The notes under the pieces: model-generated
Told to the model about the DNA's origin: nothing
The model's database searches: none
Seen by the model: the letters and a program-made list of their open reading frames with translations, nothing else
Part shown: positions 1 through 7,158 of the stretch, piece after piece
Position numbering within the stretch: the first letter of the stretch is position 1
How the letters are laid out: each line of letters starts with the position of its first letter
NCBI GenBank assembly: GCA_035761805.1
Contig: DASTQL010000085.1
Coordinates: 1 to 21,282 of the forward strand
Reading direction: 5' to 3'
From: DASTQL01 sp035761805
Lineage (GTDB): Bacteria > Actinomycetota > Actinomycetes > Jiangellales > Jiangellaceae
Length of the DNA stretch: 21,282 nt
Made by a program: the position numbers and the translations under genes

Positions 1-87
1 TACCTGGTCGACGTGCGTCCCGCCGTACGGGCCGTGGGCCGGGGTGGTGGGGGGAGCCAGCACATGGGACCGTACGGGCCCTGGTGA
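1..87 (+). CDS. possible C-terminal tail of an upstream gene (partial)
   Basis: Reading from base 1 gives an open frame of 28 codons ending in TGA at 85-87. It begins YLVDVRPAVRAVGRG and then turns Gly-rich. The first residues look protein-like, and the stop lies 10 bases before the best start of the next gene, so this may be the end of a co-oriented gene that lies mostly outside the window. The fragment is too short for any family assignment, and in DNA this rich in G+C an open frame of this length can occur by chance. Confidence 0.3.
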   Translation, partial: YLVDVRPAVRAVGRGGGGSQHMGPYGPW

Positions 88-97
88 CCGTCCTCTT

Positions 98-880
98 GTG
101 ACGACCCGGGTCCTCGGGGACGTCGAGGTCCTGGTCACCGGCTCGGGGTCGCCGGTCACCGTCTTCGGGCACGGGCTGGCGGGATCGATCGCCGAGACCC
201 GGCCGTTCGGTTCGGGGGTGCGGGGGATCCGGGCCTTCCTGCACTTCCGCGGCCACGGGGCCACGCCGTCCCGGGACGGTGAGCCCTGGTCGTACGGGGA
301 TCTGGCGGGCCAGCTGCGGACCGTCGCCGACGAGGTCGGCGCCGGCCGGGCGCTCGGCGTCTCGATGGGGGCCGGCGCCCTGCTGGCCCTGCTCGCCGAG
401 ACCCCGGACCGCTTCGAGCGGGTGGTCCTGGTCCTGCCGGGGGCGATCGACCGGCCGCGGGGCGATGTCGCTACCGCCCGGCTGACGGTGATGGCGGCGC
501 TTGTCGAGCGGGGTGACGCGGAGGGGCTGGCCGCGCTGCTCCTGGCCGAGCAGCCGGAGGCCGTACGCGCTCGTCCGGACGCGGCGGTGTGGACGCGCCG
601 TCAGGCCCAACGGCTGGTTCGGACGCCGGTGGGGGCGGCGCTGCGCGCGGTGCCGTCGCTGTACCCGGTGCGAGACCGGGCGCTGCTGTCGGCCGTACGG
701 TGCCCCGTCCTGGTGGTAGGGCAGGAGGGGGACGCGACGCACCCCGCGTCGGTGGCACGGGAGCTGGGGCGTCTGCTGCCGCGCGTGCAGGTCCGGGTGC
801 TGTCTCCCGGGGGTGTGCTCTGGTCGCACCGGCTGGAGGTACGGGCCGTGGTGTCGGGCTTCCTGAACGCTCCGGGGTGA
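98..880 (+). CDS. alpha/beta-hydrolase fold protein
   Basis: The product is about 260 residues and has the alpha/beta-hydrolase pattern. Counted from the upstream GTG at 44, there is an oxyanion-hole GHGL at 42-45, a nucleophile elbow GVSMG with Ser107, an acid candidate Asp230 in GQEGDATHP, and a C-terminal His262 in LWSHR, which gives a plausible Ser-Asp-His triad. The reaction cannot be named; such proteins include esterases, lactonases and haloperoxidase-like enzymes. There is no signal peptide or membrane segment, so it is probably cytosolic. The start is uncertain. GTG at 98 (VTTRVLGDVEV...) places the first beta strand where the family has it. GTG at 44 or 47 would add a low-complexity extension, and none of these has a strong ribosome-binding site. 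The next gene starts 19 bases downstream but appears to have its own promoter. Confidence 0.75.
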   Translation: MTTRVLGDVEVLVTGSGSPVTVFGHGLAGSIAETRPFGSGVRGIRAFLHFRGHGATPSRDGEPWSYGDLAGQLRTVADEVGAGRALGVSMGAGALLALLAETPDRFERVVLVLPGAIDRPRGDVATARLTVMAALVERGDAEGLAALLLAEQPEAVRARPDAAVWTRRQAQRLVRTPVGAALRAVPSLYPVRDRALLSAVRCPVLVVGQEGDATHPASVARELGRLLPRVQVRVLSPGGVLWSHRLEVRAVVSGFLNAPG

Positions 881-886
881 GGGTCG

Positions 887-892
887 TAGGGT
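887..892 (+). promoter_or_regulatory. candidate -10 box (TAGGGT) for leaderless alaX transcript
   Basis: TAGGGT fits the actinobacterial TANNNT -10 consensus and sits exactly 7 bases before the GTG at 900, so transcription would start at or next to the start codon. A weak -35 candidate, CTGAAC, lies at 863-868 with an 18-base spacer. There is no good Shine-Dalgarno sequence, which agrees with a leaderless mRNA. Confidence 0.5.
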
Positions 893-899
893 CGGCTCC

Positions 900-1637
900 G
901 TGCGCCACGACCACCACGGCCGGACCCACCGGCTCGAGCTCGACGACCAGACGCTGCGGGCGTGGGAGGCCACGGTCCTGGCCAGCGATCCGGAGCTGGG
1001 CATCGTGCTGGACCGCTCGGCCTTCTATCCCGGCGGCGGTGGCCAGCCGCCGGACGAGGGCGTCCTGCTCTGGGGTGGGGTGACGACCCGGGTGGTCGGG
1101 GTGCGGCCACGCGACGACCTGTGGCTGGTGCCGCACGAGTCCGACCCGGTGCCGCCGGTGGGGACGGCGGTACGGGGGGCACTGGACGATGCCCGGCGCT
1201 CGCTGCTCATGCGCACCCACTCGGGACTGCACGTGCTGTGCGGGGTGATGTCGCGCGACCACGGCGTGCCGGTGACTGGCGGGAACATGGAGCCCGGGGT
1301 GGCGCGGCTGGACTTCGACCTGCCCGAGGTGCCGGTCGGCTTCAAGGAGTCGCTGACCGAGGCGCTGAACCGGGAGGTCGCCCTGGACCGGGAGATCACC
1401 GTCCGGGTCCTGCCGCGGGCCGAGGCGTACGCGCTCGGCGACATCGTCAAGACGGCCACCGACCTGCTGCCGGCTGACCTGGAGGAGGTGCGGCTGGTCG
1501 ACATCGCCGACCTGGACCTGCAGGCGGACGGCGGTACCCACGTCGCGAGCACCCGCCAGATCGGCCGGCTCGAGGTGGTGAAGGTCGAGAACAAGGGGCG
1601 GGGGTTCCGGCGGGTGCGGATCCGGGTGCTGGACTGA
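900..1637 (+). CDS. alaX: AlaX-type alanyl-tRNA editing protein (trans-editing hydrolase)
   Basis: The 245-residue product matches the free-standing editing domain related to alanyl-tRNA synthetase, which hydrolyses Ser- or Gly-tRNA(Ala) in the cytosol. Visible landmarks are the N-terminal FYPGGGGQPPD (42-52), the zinc motif HSGLH with His107 and His111, TGGNME (126-131), and the C-terminal GGTHV with His214. The usual CGGTH cysteine is Asp210 here (QADGGTH). I recall Asp-containing versions in some AlaX proteins, so this is probably not inactivating, but it alters the expected zinc site. The length is normal for the short-to-medium AlaX classes, with no catalytic or tRNA-recognition domain of AlaRS. 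The GTG at 900 is preceded by TAGGGT rather than an RBS, which suggests independent leaderless expression. Confidence 0.88.
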   Translation: MRHDHHGRTHRLELDDQTLRAWEATVLASDPELGIVLDRSAFYPGGGGQPPDEGVLLWGGVTTRVVGVRPRDDLWLVPHESDPVPPVGTAVRGALDDARRSLLMRTHSGLHVLCGVMSRDHGVPVTGGNMEPGVARLDFDLPEVPVGFKESLTEALNREVALDREITVRVLPRAEAYALGDIVKTATDLLPADLEEVRLVDIADLDLQADGGTHVASTRQIGRLEVVKVENKGRGFRRVRIRVLD

Positions 1638-1920
1638 GCGTGGTGGCTCGGCCGGCTTCGGTGTGGCGGCTTTCGGGGCGCCGCCCCAGGTTTGCTCCCG
1701 CTGGGTCACCTGCTGATCGGCGTGTGGCGCGGGTCCCGGGTGGCGGGACGGTGCCCCCACGGTGATCTTGCGGGGCGGGCGCTGTGGTAATGACGCCGCC
1801 AGGAACGGGCCGGGGTGGGCGGCCCCGGCGAGGCGTGCCGCGGCAAGTGGGCACGCGCCGCGGTGCATTCACCTGGCTCGGCACCCACTTACGCGGCTGC
1901 CGTGATCATTGGGGGTGGGG
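1638..1920. other. convergent intergenic gap
   Basis: This gap lies between the stop of alaX (+) and the stop of the L,D-transpeptidase gene (-). The only structure seen is a short GC hairpin, GGGGC/GCCCC (1675-1687), followed by AGGTTTGC. It could help terminate alaX but lacks a real U-tract. No convincing gene, tRNA or repeat is visible. Confidence 0.4.
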
Positions 1921-3051
1921 TCAGGACCGGTAGACGACGACGCGGTCGCCGACGCGGACCGAGTCGAAGAGCGAGGCCACGGCGCCCTTGTCGCGGACGT
2001 TGACGCACCCGTGCGAGGCGCCGTTGTAGCCGTTGGCCGCGAAGTCCGCCGAGTAGTGCACCGCCTGGCCACCGCTGAAGAACATGGCGTAGGGCATGGG
2101 CGTGTCGTAGAGGCTCGAGTGGTGGTCGCGGCTCTTGAAGTAGACGTTGAAGGCGCCCTCGCGGGTCGGCGTGAACTCCGAGCCGAAGCGCACGTCCACG
2201 GTCATCCGTACCTGGCCGTCGACCACCCAGCGCAGCGAGCGCGACGACTTGTCGATGCACATCACCCGACCGGTGAGGCACCGGGAGTCCAGGCCCGCCG
2301 CGCCGGAGCCGGGAGCCGCGGTCGGGACGCGGTTGTGCAGCTCGTCGTCGGTCGGCTTGCGGGTCATCGCGACCAGCTTGTCCCAGGTCCGCTGGTCGAC
2401 CTCGCCGGTCGACGGGATGCCGCGCTTGGTCTGGAAGCCGGAGACGGCGGTCGTGGTGGCTGAGCCGTAGTCGGGCGTCACCTCGCCGGTGAACCAGCCG
2501 ATCTGCTTCAGCCGGGCCTGCAGCTCGCGCACCTGGTCGCCCGAGGACCCAGGCCCGATGATCGTCGGCCCGGGGACGATCCGGTTGTGCAGCTCGTCGT
2601 CGGTGGGCTGCCGGGTCATCGAGACGAGCTTGTCCCAGGTCGCCTGGTCGACGACACCGGTGACCTCGAAGCCGCGCTTGCCCTGGAAGCCCGAGACCGC
2701 CTCGCGGGTCGTCTCGTCGTAGTCGCCGGAGATCTTCGGCTCGTACCACTGCAGCTGCTTGAGCCGCGACTGCAGCTCGCGCACCTGGTCCCCCGAGTCG
2801 CCCGGCTCGAGCAGCGCCTCGACGGTGGGGGTCGGCGTCGGCGTCGGCGTGGGGGTCGTCGGCGTCGGGGTCGCAGTGGGGCTCGCGGTCTCCGAGGGCG
2901 TGGAGGCCGGCGAGTCCGTCGAGGTGGCGACCGTTCCGGACCGCCAGTCGGCGTCCGCGAGGAGCGTCCCGCCGTAGGCTCCCGCGCCGGCCACGGCCAT
3001 GGCGGTCAGCACCGCCACGGCACCCGACACCAGGGCGCGAGGTCTCGGCAC
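1921..3051 (-). CDS. exported L,D-transpeptidase with two peptidoglycan-binding repeats
   Basis: The 376-residue product should form or remodel 3-3 peptidoglycan cross-links outside the membrane. It has an N-terminal hydrophobic signal/anchor (about 8-32), a Ser/Thr/Pro linker ending in a Thr-Pro run (about 44-76), two PG_binding_1-type repeats (about 84-158 and 168-241), and a C-terminal YkuD catalytic domain. The catalytic region shows HYSADF (His332) and SHGCVNVRD with His347 and nucleophile Cys349. The two binding repeats are close copies: both contain SGDQVRELQ, a WY/WF turn, TWDKLV and PTDDELHNR, which indicates a recent internal duplication. The GTG start at 3051 is supported by a strong Shine-Dalgarno GAGGAGG (3065-3059). 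A stable hairpin lies just upstream of that site. The substrate peptide and cross-link type are inferred from the family. Confidence 0.92.
   Translation of the reverse strand: MPRPRALVSGAVAVLTAMAVAGAGAYGGTLLADADWRSGTVATSTDSPASTPSETASPTATPTPTTPTPTPTPTPTVEALLEPGDSGDQVRELQSRLKQLQWYEPKISGDYDETTREAVSGFQGKRGFEVTGVVDQATWDKLVSMTRQPTDDELHNRIVPGPTIIGPGSSGDQVRELQARLKQIGWFTGEVTPDYGSATTTAVSGFQTKRGIPSTGEVDQRTWDKLVAMTRKPTDDELHNRVPTAAPGSGAAGLDSRCLTGRVMCIDKSSRSLRWVVDGQVRMTVDVRFGSEFTPTREGAFNVYFKSRDHHSSLYDTPMPYAMFFSGGQAVHYSADFAANGYNGASHGCVNVRDKGAVASLFDSVRVGDRVVVYRS
2825..2875 (-). repeat. short tandem repeat encoding the Thr-Pro linker
   Basis: Near-perfect repeats of a GGCGTC-type hexamer on the + strand encode alternating Thr and Pro on the - strand in the transpeptidase linker. 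This slippage-prone tract could vary in length between strains and change the reach of the catalytic domain from the membrane. Confidence 0.7.
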
Positions 3052-3071
3052 GCGCGTTCCTCCTCGACAAA

Positions 3072-3099
3072 GGTGACCGCCGACGGTCGGACGGTCACC
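3072..3099 (-). promoter_or_regulatory. stem-loop in the leader of the L,D-transpeptidase gene
   Basis: GGTGACCG (3072-3079) pairs perfectly with CGGTCACC (3092-3099). The stem is extended inward by CCGA (3080-3083) with TCGG (3087-3090), leaving one bulged A at 3091 and a CGG loop. In the - strand transcript the hairpin is followed by TTTGTC and then the GAGGAGG ribosome-binding site, so it ends about 6 bases from the RBS. It could be the terminator of the upstream macro-domain gene or a 5' leader structure controlling translation. Confidence 0.6.
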
Positions 3100-3140
3100 C
3101 AGGACGACGCCTATGGTGCCGGTTCGGTTGCGCCGAGTCC

Positions 3141-3151
3141 TCGATTATCGA
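3141..3151. promoter_or_regulatory. AT-rich palindrome, possible operator or -10 region
   Basis: TCGATTATCGA is an 11-base palindrome with one central base, directly after the macro-domain stop codon in one of the few AT-rich spots of the region. On the - strand it contains GATAAT, five of six matches to TATAAT, so it may hold a promoter for the downstream L,D-transpeptidase gene. No matching -35 is clear. Confidence 0.3.
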
Positions 3152-3664
3152 TCACAAGTCGGACACGACCTGCGTCACACTGGCCTCAAAGAGCTCGAAC
3201 ACATCAGGCGAGAACAGGACGAACCGGACCTCCTCCACGGCGGACCCGCTCGTGTGCACCGTCCGTACGGCGATCCGCGCGGCGTCGTCGAGCGGCCAGC
3301 CGTAGATCCCCGCCGAGACGGCCGGAAGGGCCAGGGTGCCCACGCCCAGCTCGTCGGCGACGGCCAGCGCCTCGCGGTAGCACGAGGCCAGCAGCTCCGG
3401 GTCCCGCTGGCCTGCGGCCCAGTTGGGACCGACCAGGTGGATGACCCAGCGGGCCGGCAGGTCACCCGCGGTCGTCCACCCCGCGCGACCCGTCGCCAGC
3501 CCGTCCGGGAACCGCCGGATGCAGTCCTCGAGCACCGCCGGCCCTCCCGCCCGGTGGATCGCACCGTCGACGCCCCCGCCTCCACGCATCCGACTGTTGG
3601 CCGCGTTGCCGACCGCGTCGACCTGCTGCCTGGTGATGTCCCCGAGCACCGTCGTGATGCGCAT
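3152..3664 (-). CDS. macro-domain protein (probable O-acetyl-ADP-ribose deacetylase / ADP-ribosyl hydrolase)
   Basis: The 170-residue product is a complete single macro domain of the MacroD/YmdB type. It shows GDIT at 8-11, NAANSRMRGGGGVDGAIHRAG (positions 20-40) with the conserved Asn and Asp of the ADP-ribose site, and LPAVSAGIYGWP (112-123), the phosphate-binding loop. Family members remove acetyl from O-acetyl-ADP-ribose or ADP-ribose from acidic residues in the cytosol. The ATG at 3664 is chosen because it places MRITTVLGDI at the domain start. An ATG 30 bases upstream (3694) would add MPPDGLRPWG and cannot be excluded; neither has a strong RBS. The gene diverges from mshA across 84 bases and precedes the L,D-transpeptidase gene by 100 bases on the same strand. 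Confidence 0.9.
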   Translation of the reverse strand: MRITTVLGDITRQQVDAVGNAANSRMRGGGGVDGAIHRAGGPAVLEDCIRRFPDGLATGRAGWTTAGDLPARWVIHLVGPNWAAGQRDPELLASCYREALAVADELGVGTLALPAVSAGIYGWPLDDAARIAVRTVHTSGSAVEEVRFVLFSPDVFELFEASVTQVVSDL

Positions 3665-3748
3665 GCCCCAGGGTCGCAGGCCGTCGGGAGGCATGCACGG
3701 GTGGGAATCGGAGAGGATCCGGAGCGGTTCGGCCCGAGGGAGGTGCAG

Positions 3749-5089
3749 GTGACCCACGACTACGCCCGCCGGGCGCACGACCCGCTCGACGTCCCACGTC
3801 GCGTGGCGATGCTGAGCGTCCACACCTCGCCGCTGGACCAGCCGGGCACCGGCGACGCCGGGGGCCTCAACGTGTACGTGGTGGAGCTCGCCCGCCGGCT
3901 GGCCGGCCGCGGCGTCGAGGTGGAGGTCTTCACCCGCGCCACATCCGGGGATCTGGCCCCGAGTGTCGAGGTGGCCCCCGGGGTGGTCGTCCGCAACGTC
4001 ACCGCCGGCCCGTACGAGGAGCTGGACAAGAACGACCTGCCGGCGCAGCTCTGCGCCTTCACCTCCGGCGTCCTGCGGGCGGAGGCCGAGCACGAGCCGG
4101 GCTGGTACGACCTCGTGCACTCGCACTACTGGCTGTCCGGCCAGGTCGGCTGGCTGGCCAAGGAGCGCTGGCGGGTCCCGCTCGTGCACTCGATGCACAC
4201 GATGGCCAAGGTCAAGAACGCCTCGCTCGCCGAGGGCGACGCACCCGAGCCGCGCTACCGGGTCATCGGCGAGGAGCAGGTCGTGGTGGCGGCGGACCGG
4301 CTGGTCGCGAGCACCGAGGACGAGGCAGCCCAGCTGGTCGACCTCTACGGCGCCGACCCGGCCAAGGTCACGACGGTCCACCCGGGCGTCGACCTGGACG
4401 TCTTCACGCCCGGGGACGCGGTCGCGGCCCGGGCCAGGCTGGGTCTGGACCTCGATGCCGTCGTGCTCCTCTTCGCCGGGCGCATCCAGCCGCTCAAGGC
4501 CCCCGACGTCGTGGTCCGGGCCGCAGCGGCGATGCTGCGCGACGACCCGACCCTGCGCGACCGGCTGGTCGTGGCGGTCGTGGGTGGCCCCTCCGGCAGC
4601 GGTCTGGAGCAGCCCGAGTCCCTGGTCCGGCTCGCCCGGGCGCTCTCCGTCGAGGACGTGGTGCGCTTCGAGCCGCCGGTCACCCAGCCCCACCTCGCCG
4701 ACTGGTACCGCGCCGCCGACCTCGTCGCCGTCCCCTCGTACTCCGAGTCCTTCGGCCTCGTCGCCCTCGAGGCCCAGGCGTGCGGGACACCCGTCGTCGC
4801 CGCCGCCGTCGGGGGGCTGCGCACGGCCGTCGTCGACGGTACGAGTGGAGTGCTGGTCGACGGCCACGAGCCGGCCGACTGGGCGGAGGCGCTGCAGTCC
4901 CTGCTCGCCGACCGCCGGCGGATGGAGCGCCTCCGGGCGGGAGCCGTCCGGCACGCCGCCGGCTTCGGCTGGGACGCGACGGCGGACCGGATGCTCGACG
5001 TCTACTCGGGCGCCCGGGCGGACCTCCGGACGCTGATCCGTGACGAGCTGCACGGCCGGACGGGCGAGCCCCTGGTGGTGGGGTCGTGA
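3749..5089 (+). CDS. mshA: D-inositol-3-phosphate glycosyltransferase (mycothiol biosynthesis)
   Basis: The 446-residue product is a two-domain GT4 glycosyltransferase. MshA transfers GlcNAc from UDP-GlcNAc to 1-L-myo-inositol 1-phosphate, the first committed step of mycothiol synthesis in the cytosol. Family features are HTSPLDQPGTGDAGGLNVYV (25-44), the N-terminal acceptor side; HSHYWLSG (124-131); GRIQPLKAPD (244-253); and the donor-site SYSESFGLVALEAQACGTPV (330-349) with the E-x7-E motif. The length is normal for MshA. The GTG at 3749 is preceded by AGGGAGG at 3737-3743, a strong RBS with 5-base spacing, and starts the protein just before the first Rossmann strand. The open frame upstream of this point overlaps the divergent macro-domain gene and is not used. 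The stop overlaps the start of the YbjN gene, which implies translational coupling. Confidence 0.95.
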   Translation: MTHDYARRAHDPLDVPRRVAMLSVHTSPLDQPGTGDAGGLNVYVVELARRLAGRGVEVEVFTRATSGDLAPSVEVAPGVVVRNVTAGPYEELDKNDLPAQLCAFTSGVLRAEAEHEPGWYDLVHSHYWLSGQVGWLAKERWRVPLVHSMHTMAKVKNASLAEGDAPEPRYRVIGEEQVVVAADRLVASTEDEAAQLVDLYGADPAKVTTVHPGVDLDVFTPGDAVAARARLGLDLDAVVLLFAGRIQPLKAPDVVVRAAAAMLRDDPTLRDRLVVAVVGGPSGSGLEQPESLVRLARALSVEDVVRFEPPVTQPHLADWYRAADLVAVPSYSESFGLVALEAQACGTPVVAAAVGGLRTAVVDGTSGVLVDGHEPADWAEALQSLLADRRRMERLRAGAVRHAAGFGWDATADRMLDVYSGARADLRTLIRDELHGRTGEPLVVGS

Positions 5090-5580
5090 TGGGCGATCCC
5101 GCGGCGGAGATCCGCCGCGCCCTCGAGACGACCGGCGCCGTCTGGGAGGAGAGCGCCCCGGGTCGCTTCGCCGTCCAGCTCCCCGGCGAGCGCAAGCAGC
5201 GGACGGTGTGCAGTCTGGCGGTCGGCGACCACAGCCTGGTCGTCAACGCCTTCGTGGCACGCTGCCCGGACGAGAACCACGAGGCCGTGTGGCGATGGCT
5301 GCTGGAGCGCAACTCCCGGCTCTACGGCGTGGCCTTCTCGGTCGACGGTGCCGGCGACATCTACCTGGTGGGCCGGGTGCCGCTGTCCGCCGTGACGCCG
5401 GACGAGATCGACCGGCTGCTCGGTGTCGTCCTGGAGGCCGCCGACTCGTCCTTCAACACCATCCTCGAGCTCGGCTTCGCGTCGTCCATCGCCCGCGAGT
5501 GGGAGTGGCGGCTGGCCCGGGGAGAGTCGACCGCCAACCTCGAGGCCTTCAGACATCTGCGTCCGGATGGCTCTCGGTAG
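5089..5580 (+). CDS. YbjN domain-containing protein
   Basis: The 163-residue product matches the YbjN / type III secretion chaperone-like fold seen throughout actinobacteria between mshA and gpmA. It has the pattern of an N-terminal helix (IRRALETTG), a strand-rich core (RFAVQLPGERKQRTVCSLAVGDHSLVVNAFV given here only as the span 26-56), RNSRLYGVAFSVDGAGDIYL (about 74-93), and a helical C-terminus. No enzyme motif, signal peptide or membrane segment is present, and the molecular role is unknown. The ATG at 5089 shares one base with the mshA stop; a GTG at 5086 would give a four-base GTGA overlap and one extra residue. Either way it is translated with mshA. Confidence 0.85.
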   Translation: MGDPAAEIRRALETTGAVWEESAPGRFAVQLPGERKQRTVCSLAVGDHSLVVNAFVARCPDENHEAVWRWLLERNSRLYGVAFSVDGAGDIYLVGRVPLSAVTPDEIDRLLGVVLEAADSSFNTILELGFASSIAREWEWRLARGESTANLEAFRHLRPDGSR

Positions 5581-5583
5581 GCT
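5578..5583 (+). promoter_or_regulatory. candidate -10 box (TAGGCT) for leaderless gpmA transcript
   Basis: TAGGCT begins with the TAG stop codon of the preceding gene and lies exactly 7 bases before the gpmA ATG. This is the same geometry as at alaX, so gpmA may have its own leaderless promoter besides any read-through from mshA. No clear -35 is visible. Confidence 0.5.
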
Positions 5584-5590
5584 CCGACCC

Positions 5591-6349
5591 ATGGCTGACG
5601 ACCCGTACCGAATGGTCCTGCTTCGCCACGGCGAGAGCGACTGGAACGCCAAGAACCTCTTCACCGGCTGGGTCGACGTCGACCTCTCGGAGAAGGGGTG
5701 CGATGAGGCCGCCACGGGTGGGCGGCTGCTCGTCGAGCACGACCTGCTGCCCGACGTGGTGCACACGTCGGTGCTGCGCCGTGCCATCCGTACCGCGGAG
5801 ATCTCGCTGAACGAGTGCGACCGGCACTGGATCCCCGTCCGCCGGCACTGGCGGCTCAACGAGCGGCACTACGGGGCGCTGCAGGGCAAGGACAAGGCGC
5901 AGACGCTCGCGGAGTTCGGCGAGGAGCAGTTCATGCTGTGGCGCCGGTCCTACGACGTGCCGCCGCCGCCGATCCCCGACGACGACGAGTGGTCCCAGCA
6001 CGGCGACCCCCGCTATGCCGACCTGCCGCCCGAGCTCATGCCGCAGCGGGAGTGCCTCAAGGACGTCGTCGACCGGATGCTCCCGTACTGGTACGACGCG
6101 GTCGTCCCCGACCTGCGAGCGGGCCTCACCGTGCTCGTCGCGGCGCATGGGAACTCGTTGCGTGCCTTGGTGAAGCACCTCGACGGCATCTCCGACGAGG
6201 ACATCCCCGGGCTCAACATCCCGACCGGCATCCCGCTGCTCTACGACCTCGACGAGGCCATGGTCCCGCTGGTACGCGGGGGGGAGTACCTCGACCCCGA
6301 GGCGGCCGCCGCCTCCATCGAGGCGGTCAAGGCCCAGGGCCGCAAGTAG
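5591..6349 (+). CDS. gpmA: 2,3-bisphosphoglycerate-dependent phosphoglycerate mutase
   Basis: The 252-residue product interconverts 3- and 2-phosphoglycerate in glycolysis and gluconeogenesis. The phosphohistidine motif LLRHGESDWN has Arg12 and His13. The tetramer-type dPGM signature FTGWVDVDLSEKG follows (24-36), then RRAIRTAE (63-70), LNERHYGALQGKDK with Glu91 (89-102), and the second catalytic His186 in AAHGNSLR. The length is that of the cofactor-dependent family, with no missing element. It begins 10 bases after the YbjN gene, and the ATG at 5591 has no obvious RBS but follows a -10-like TAGGCT. A 50-base convergent gap separates it from phoU; it contains only a weak GAGC/GCTC hairpin (6357-6367). 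Confidence 0.96.
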   Translation: MADDPYRMVLLRHGESDWNAKNLFTGWVDVDLSEKGCDEAATGGRLLVEHDLLPDVVHTSVLRRAIRTAEISLNECDRHWIPVRRHWRLNERHYGALQGKDKAQTLAEFGEEQFMLWRRSYDVPPPPIPDDDEWSQHGDPRYADLPPELMPQRECLKDVVDRMLPYWYDAVVPDLRAGLTVLVAAHGNSLRALVKHLDGISDEDIPGLNIPTGIPLLYDLDEAMVPLVRGGEYLDPEAAAASIEAVKAQGRK

Positions 6350-6399
6350 TCGCTCCGAGCCGGGCTCCCGACTCGTACGGGCGGAGAACCGGTCTCGGG

Positions 6400-7062
6400 T
6401 CAGGCCTGGGGTTCGGCGTGGCTCTCGGTCTCGCCGGTCACCAGGAAGTGGATGTGCCGGGCGATCAGCACGGCGTGGTCGGCGAAGCGCTCGTAGTACC
6501 GCCCCAGCAGCGCGAGGTCGACGGCCGTCTCGGCCGGGCGCGGCCAGTCGTGGTCGAGCACGACGAGGAACATCGACCGGTGCAGGCGGTCCATCTCGTC
6601 GTCGTCGGCCTGCAGCTCCTCGACCAGGTCGAGGTCGCGGCTGCGGATGACCTCGCCGGCCTTGGTGGCCATCTTCTCGGCCGCCGCGCCCATCGCGGCG
6701 AAGGTGGTGCGCAGCTCGTCGGGCACCGCGCTCTCGGGGTAGCGCATGCGCACGACCTTGGCCACGTGCGAGGCCAGGTCGCCCATGCGCTCGATGTTCG
6801 CGGTGGTGCGCAGCGCGGAGATGACCTCCCGCAGCTCACCCGCCACGGGGGCCTGCGTCGCCACGAGCTCGATGATGCGCTCGTCGACGACCTCCTGGGA
6901 GCGGTCCACCTCGGCGTCGGCGGCGACGGTCTGGTCGGCGAGGTGGATGTCCTGTGACAGCAGCGCGTCGGTGGCCGTGTGGATCATGTCGGCCACCTGG
7001 CCGGTCATGCCCACCAGGTGTCCGCTGATGTCCTGGAGCTGCTCGTGGAAAGCCTGGCGCAT
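6400..7062 (-). CDS. phoU: phosphate-specific transport system accessory protein PhoU
   Basis: The 220-residue product is an all-helical PhoU protein with two repeats of the three-helix unit. The metal-binding E-x3-D signatures are ERMGDLA (91-97) in the first half and ERFADHA (191-197) in the second. PhoU links the Pst phosphate transporter to the phosphate-sensing kinase and represses signalling when phosphate is plentiful, on the cytoplasmic face of the membrane. The start MRQAFHEQLQDI is typical; the ATG at 7062 follows TGAGG with a 9-base spacing. It diverges from senX3-regX3, the usual actinobacterial arrangement, and the PHO-like direct repeats upstream point in its direction. Confidence 0.95.
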   Translation of the reverse strand: MRQAFHEQLQDISGHLVGMTGQVADMIHTATDALLSQDIHLADQTVAADAEVDRSQEVVDERIIELVATQAPVAGELREVISALRTTANIERMGDLASHVAKVVRMRYPESAVPDELRTTFAAMGAAAEKMATKAGEVIRSRDLDLVEELQADDDEMDRLHRSMFLVVLDHDWPRPAETAVDLALLGRYYERFADHAVLIARHIHFLVTGETESHAEPQA

Positions 7063-7126
7063 GAAGACGGGCCTCACTGTGGTCGCCGTACGGAGTCCAT
7101 ACCGGAGCCTTACCCCGGTCCCGGCC

Positions 7127-7132
7127 AGCGTA
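7127..7132 (-). promoter_or_regulatory. candidate -10 box of phoU (TACGCT)
   Basis: On the - strand TACGCT fits TANNNT and lies 26 bases downstream of the PHO-like repeats. The repeats would therefore cover roughly -33 to -65, where an activating PhoP/RegX3 dimer would bind. The predicted 5' leader is about 55-60 bases. Confidence 0.4.
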
Positions 7133-7158
7133 TGTCCGCCAGGTGGCGCCGGGGGGGA

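Noticed and set aside
471..1868. A 465-codon open frame on the - strand across the hydrolase and alaX.
   Set aside because: Pro/Arg/His-rich without any recognisable motif, and it opposes two well-supported genes.
2825..2875. Regular short repeats that could suggest a CRISPR or minisatellite.
   Set aside because: The unit is 6 bases with no spacers and it encodes the Thr-Pro linker of an exported enzyme.
3152..5053. A 633-codon open frame on the - strand opposite mshA.
   Set aside because: Only its last 170 codons, the macro domain, are real. The rest mirrors mshA codons and has no domain pattern.
6350..6399. Possible bidirectional terminator between gpmA and phoU.
   Set aside because: Only a 4-5 bp GAGC/GCTC stem is present, with no U-tract on either strand.
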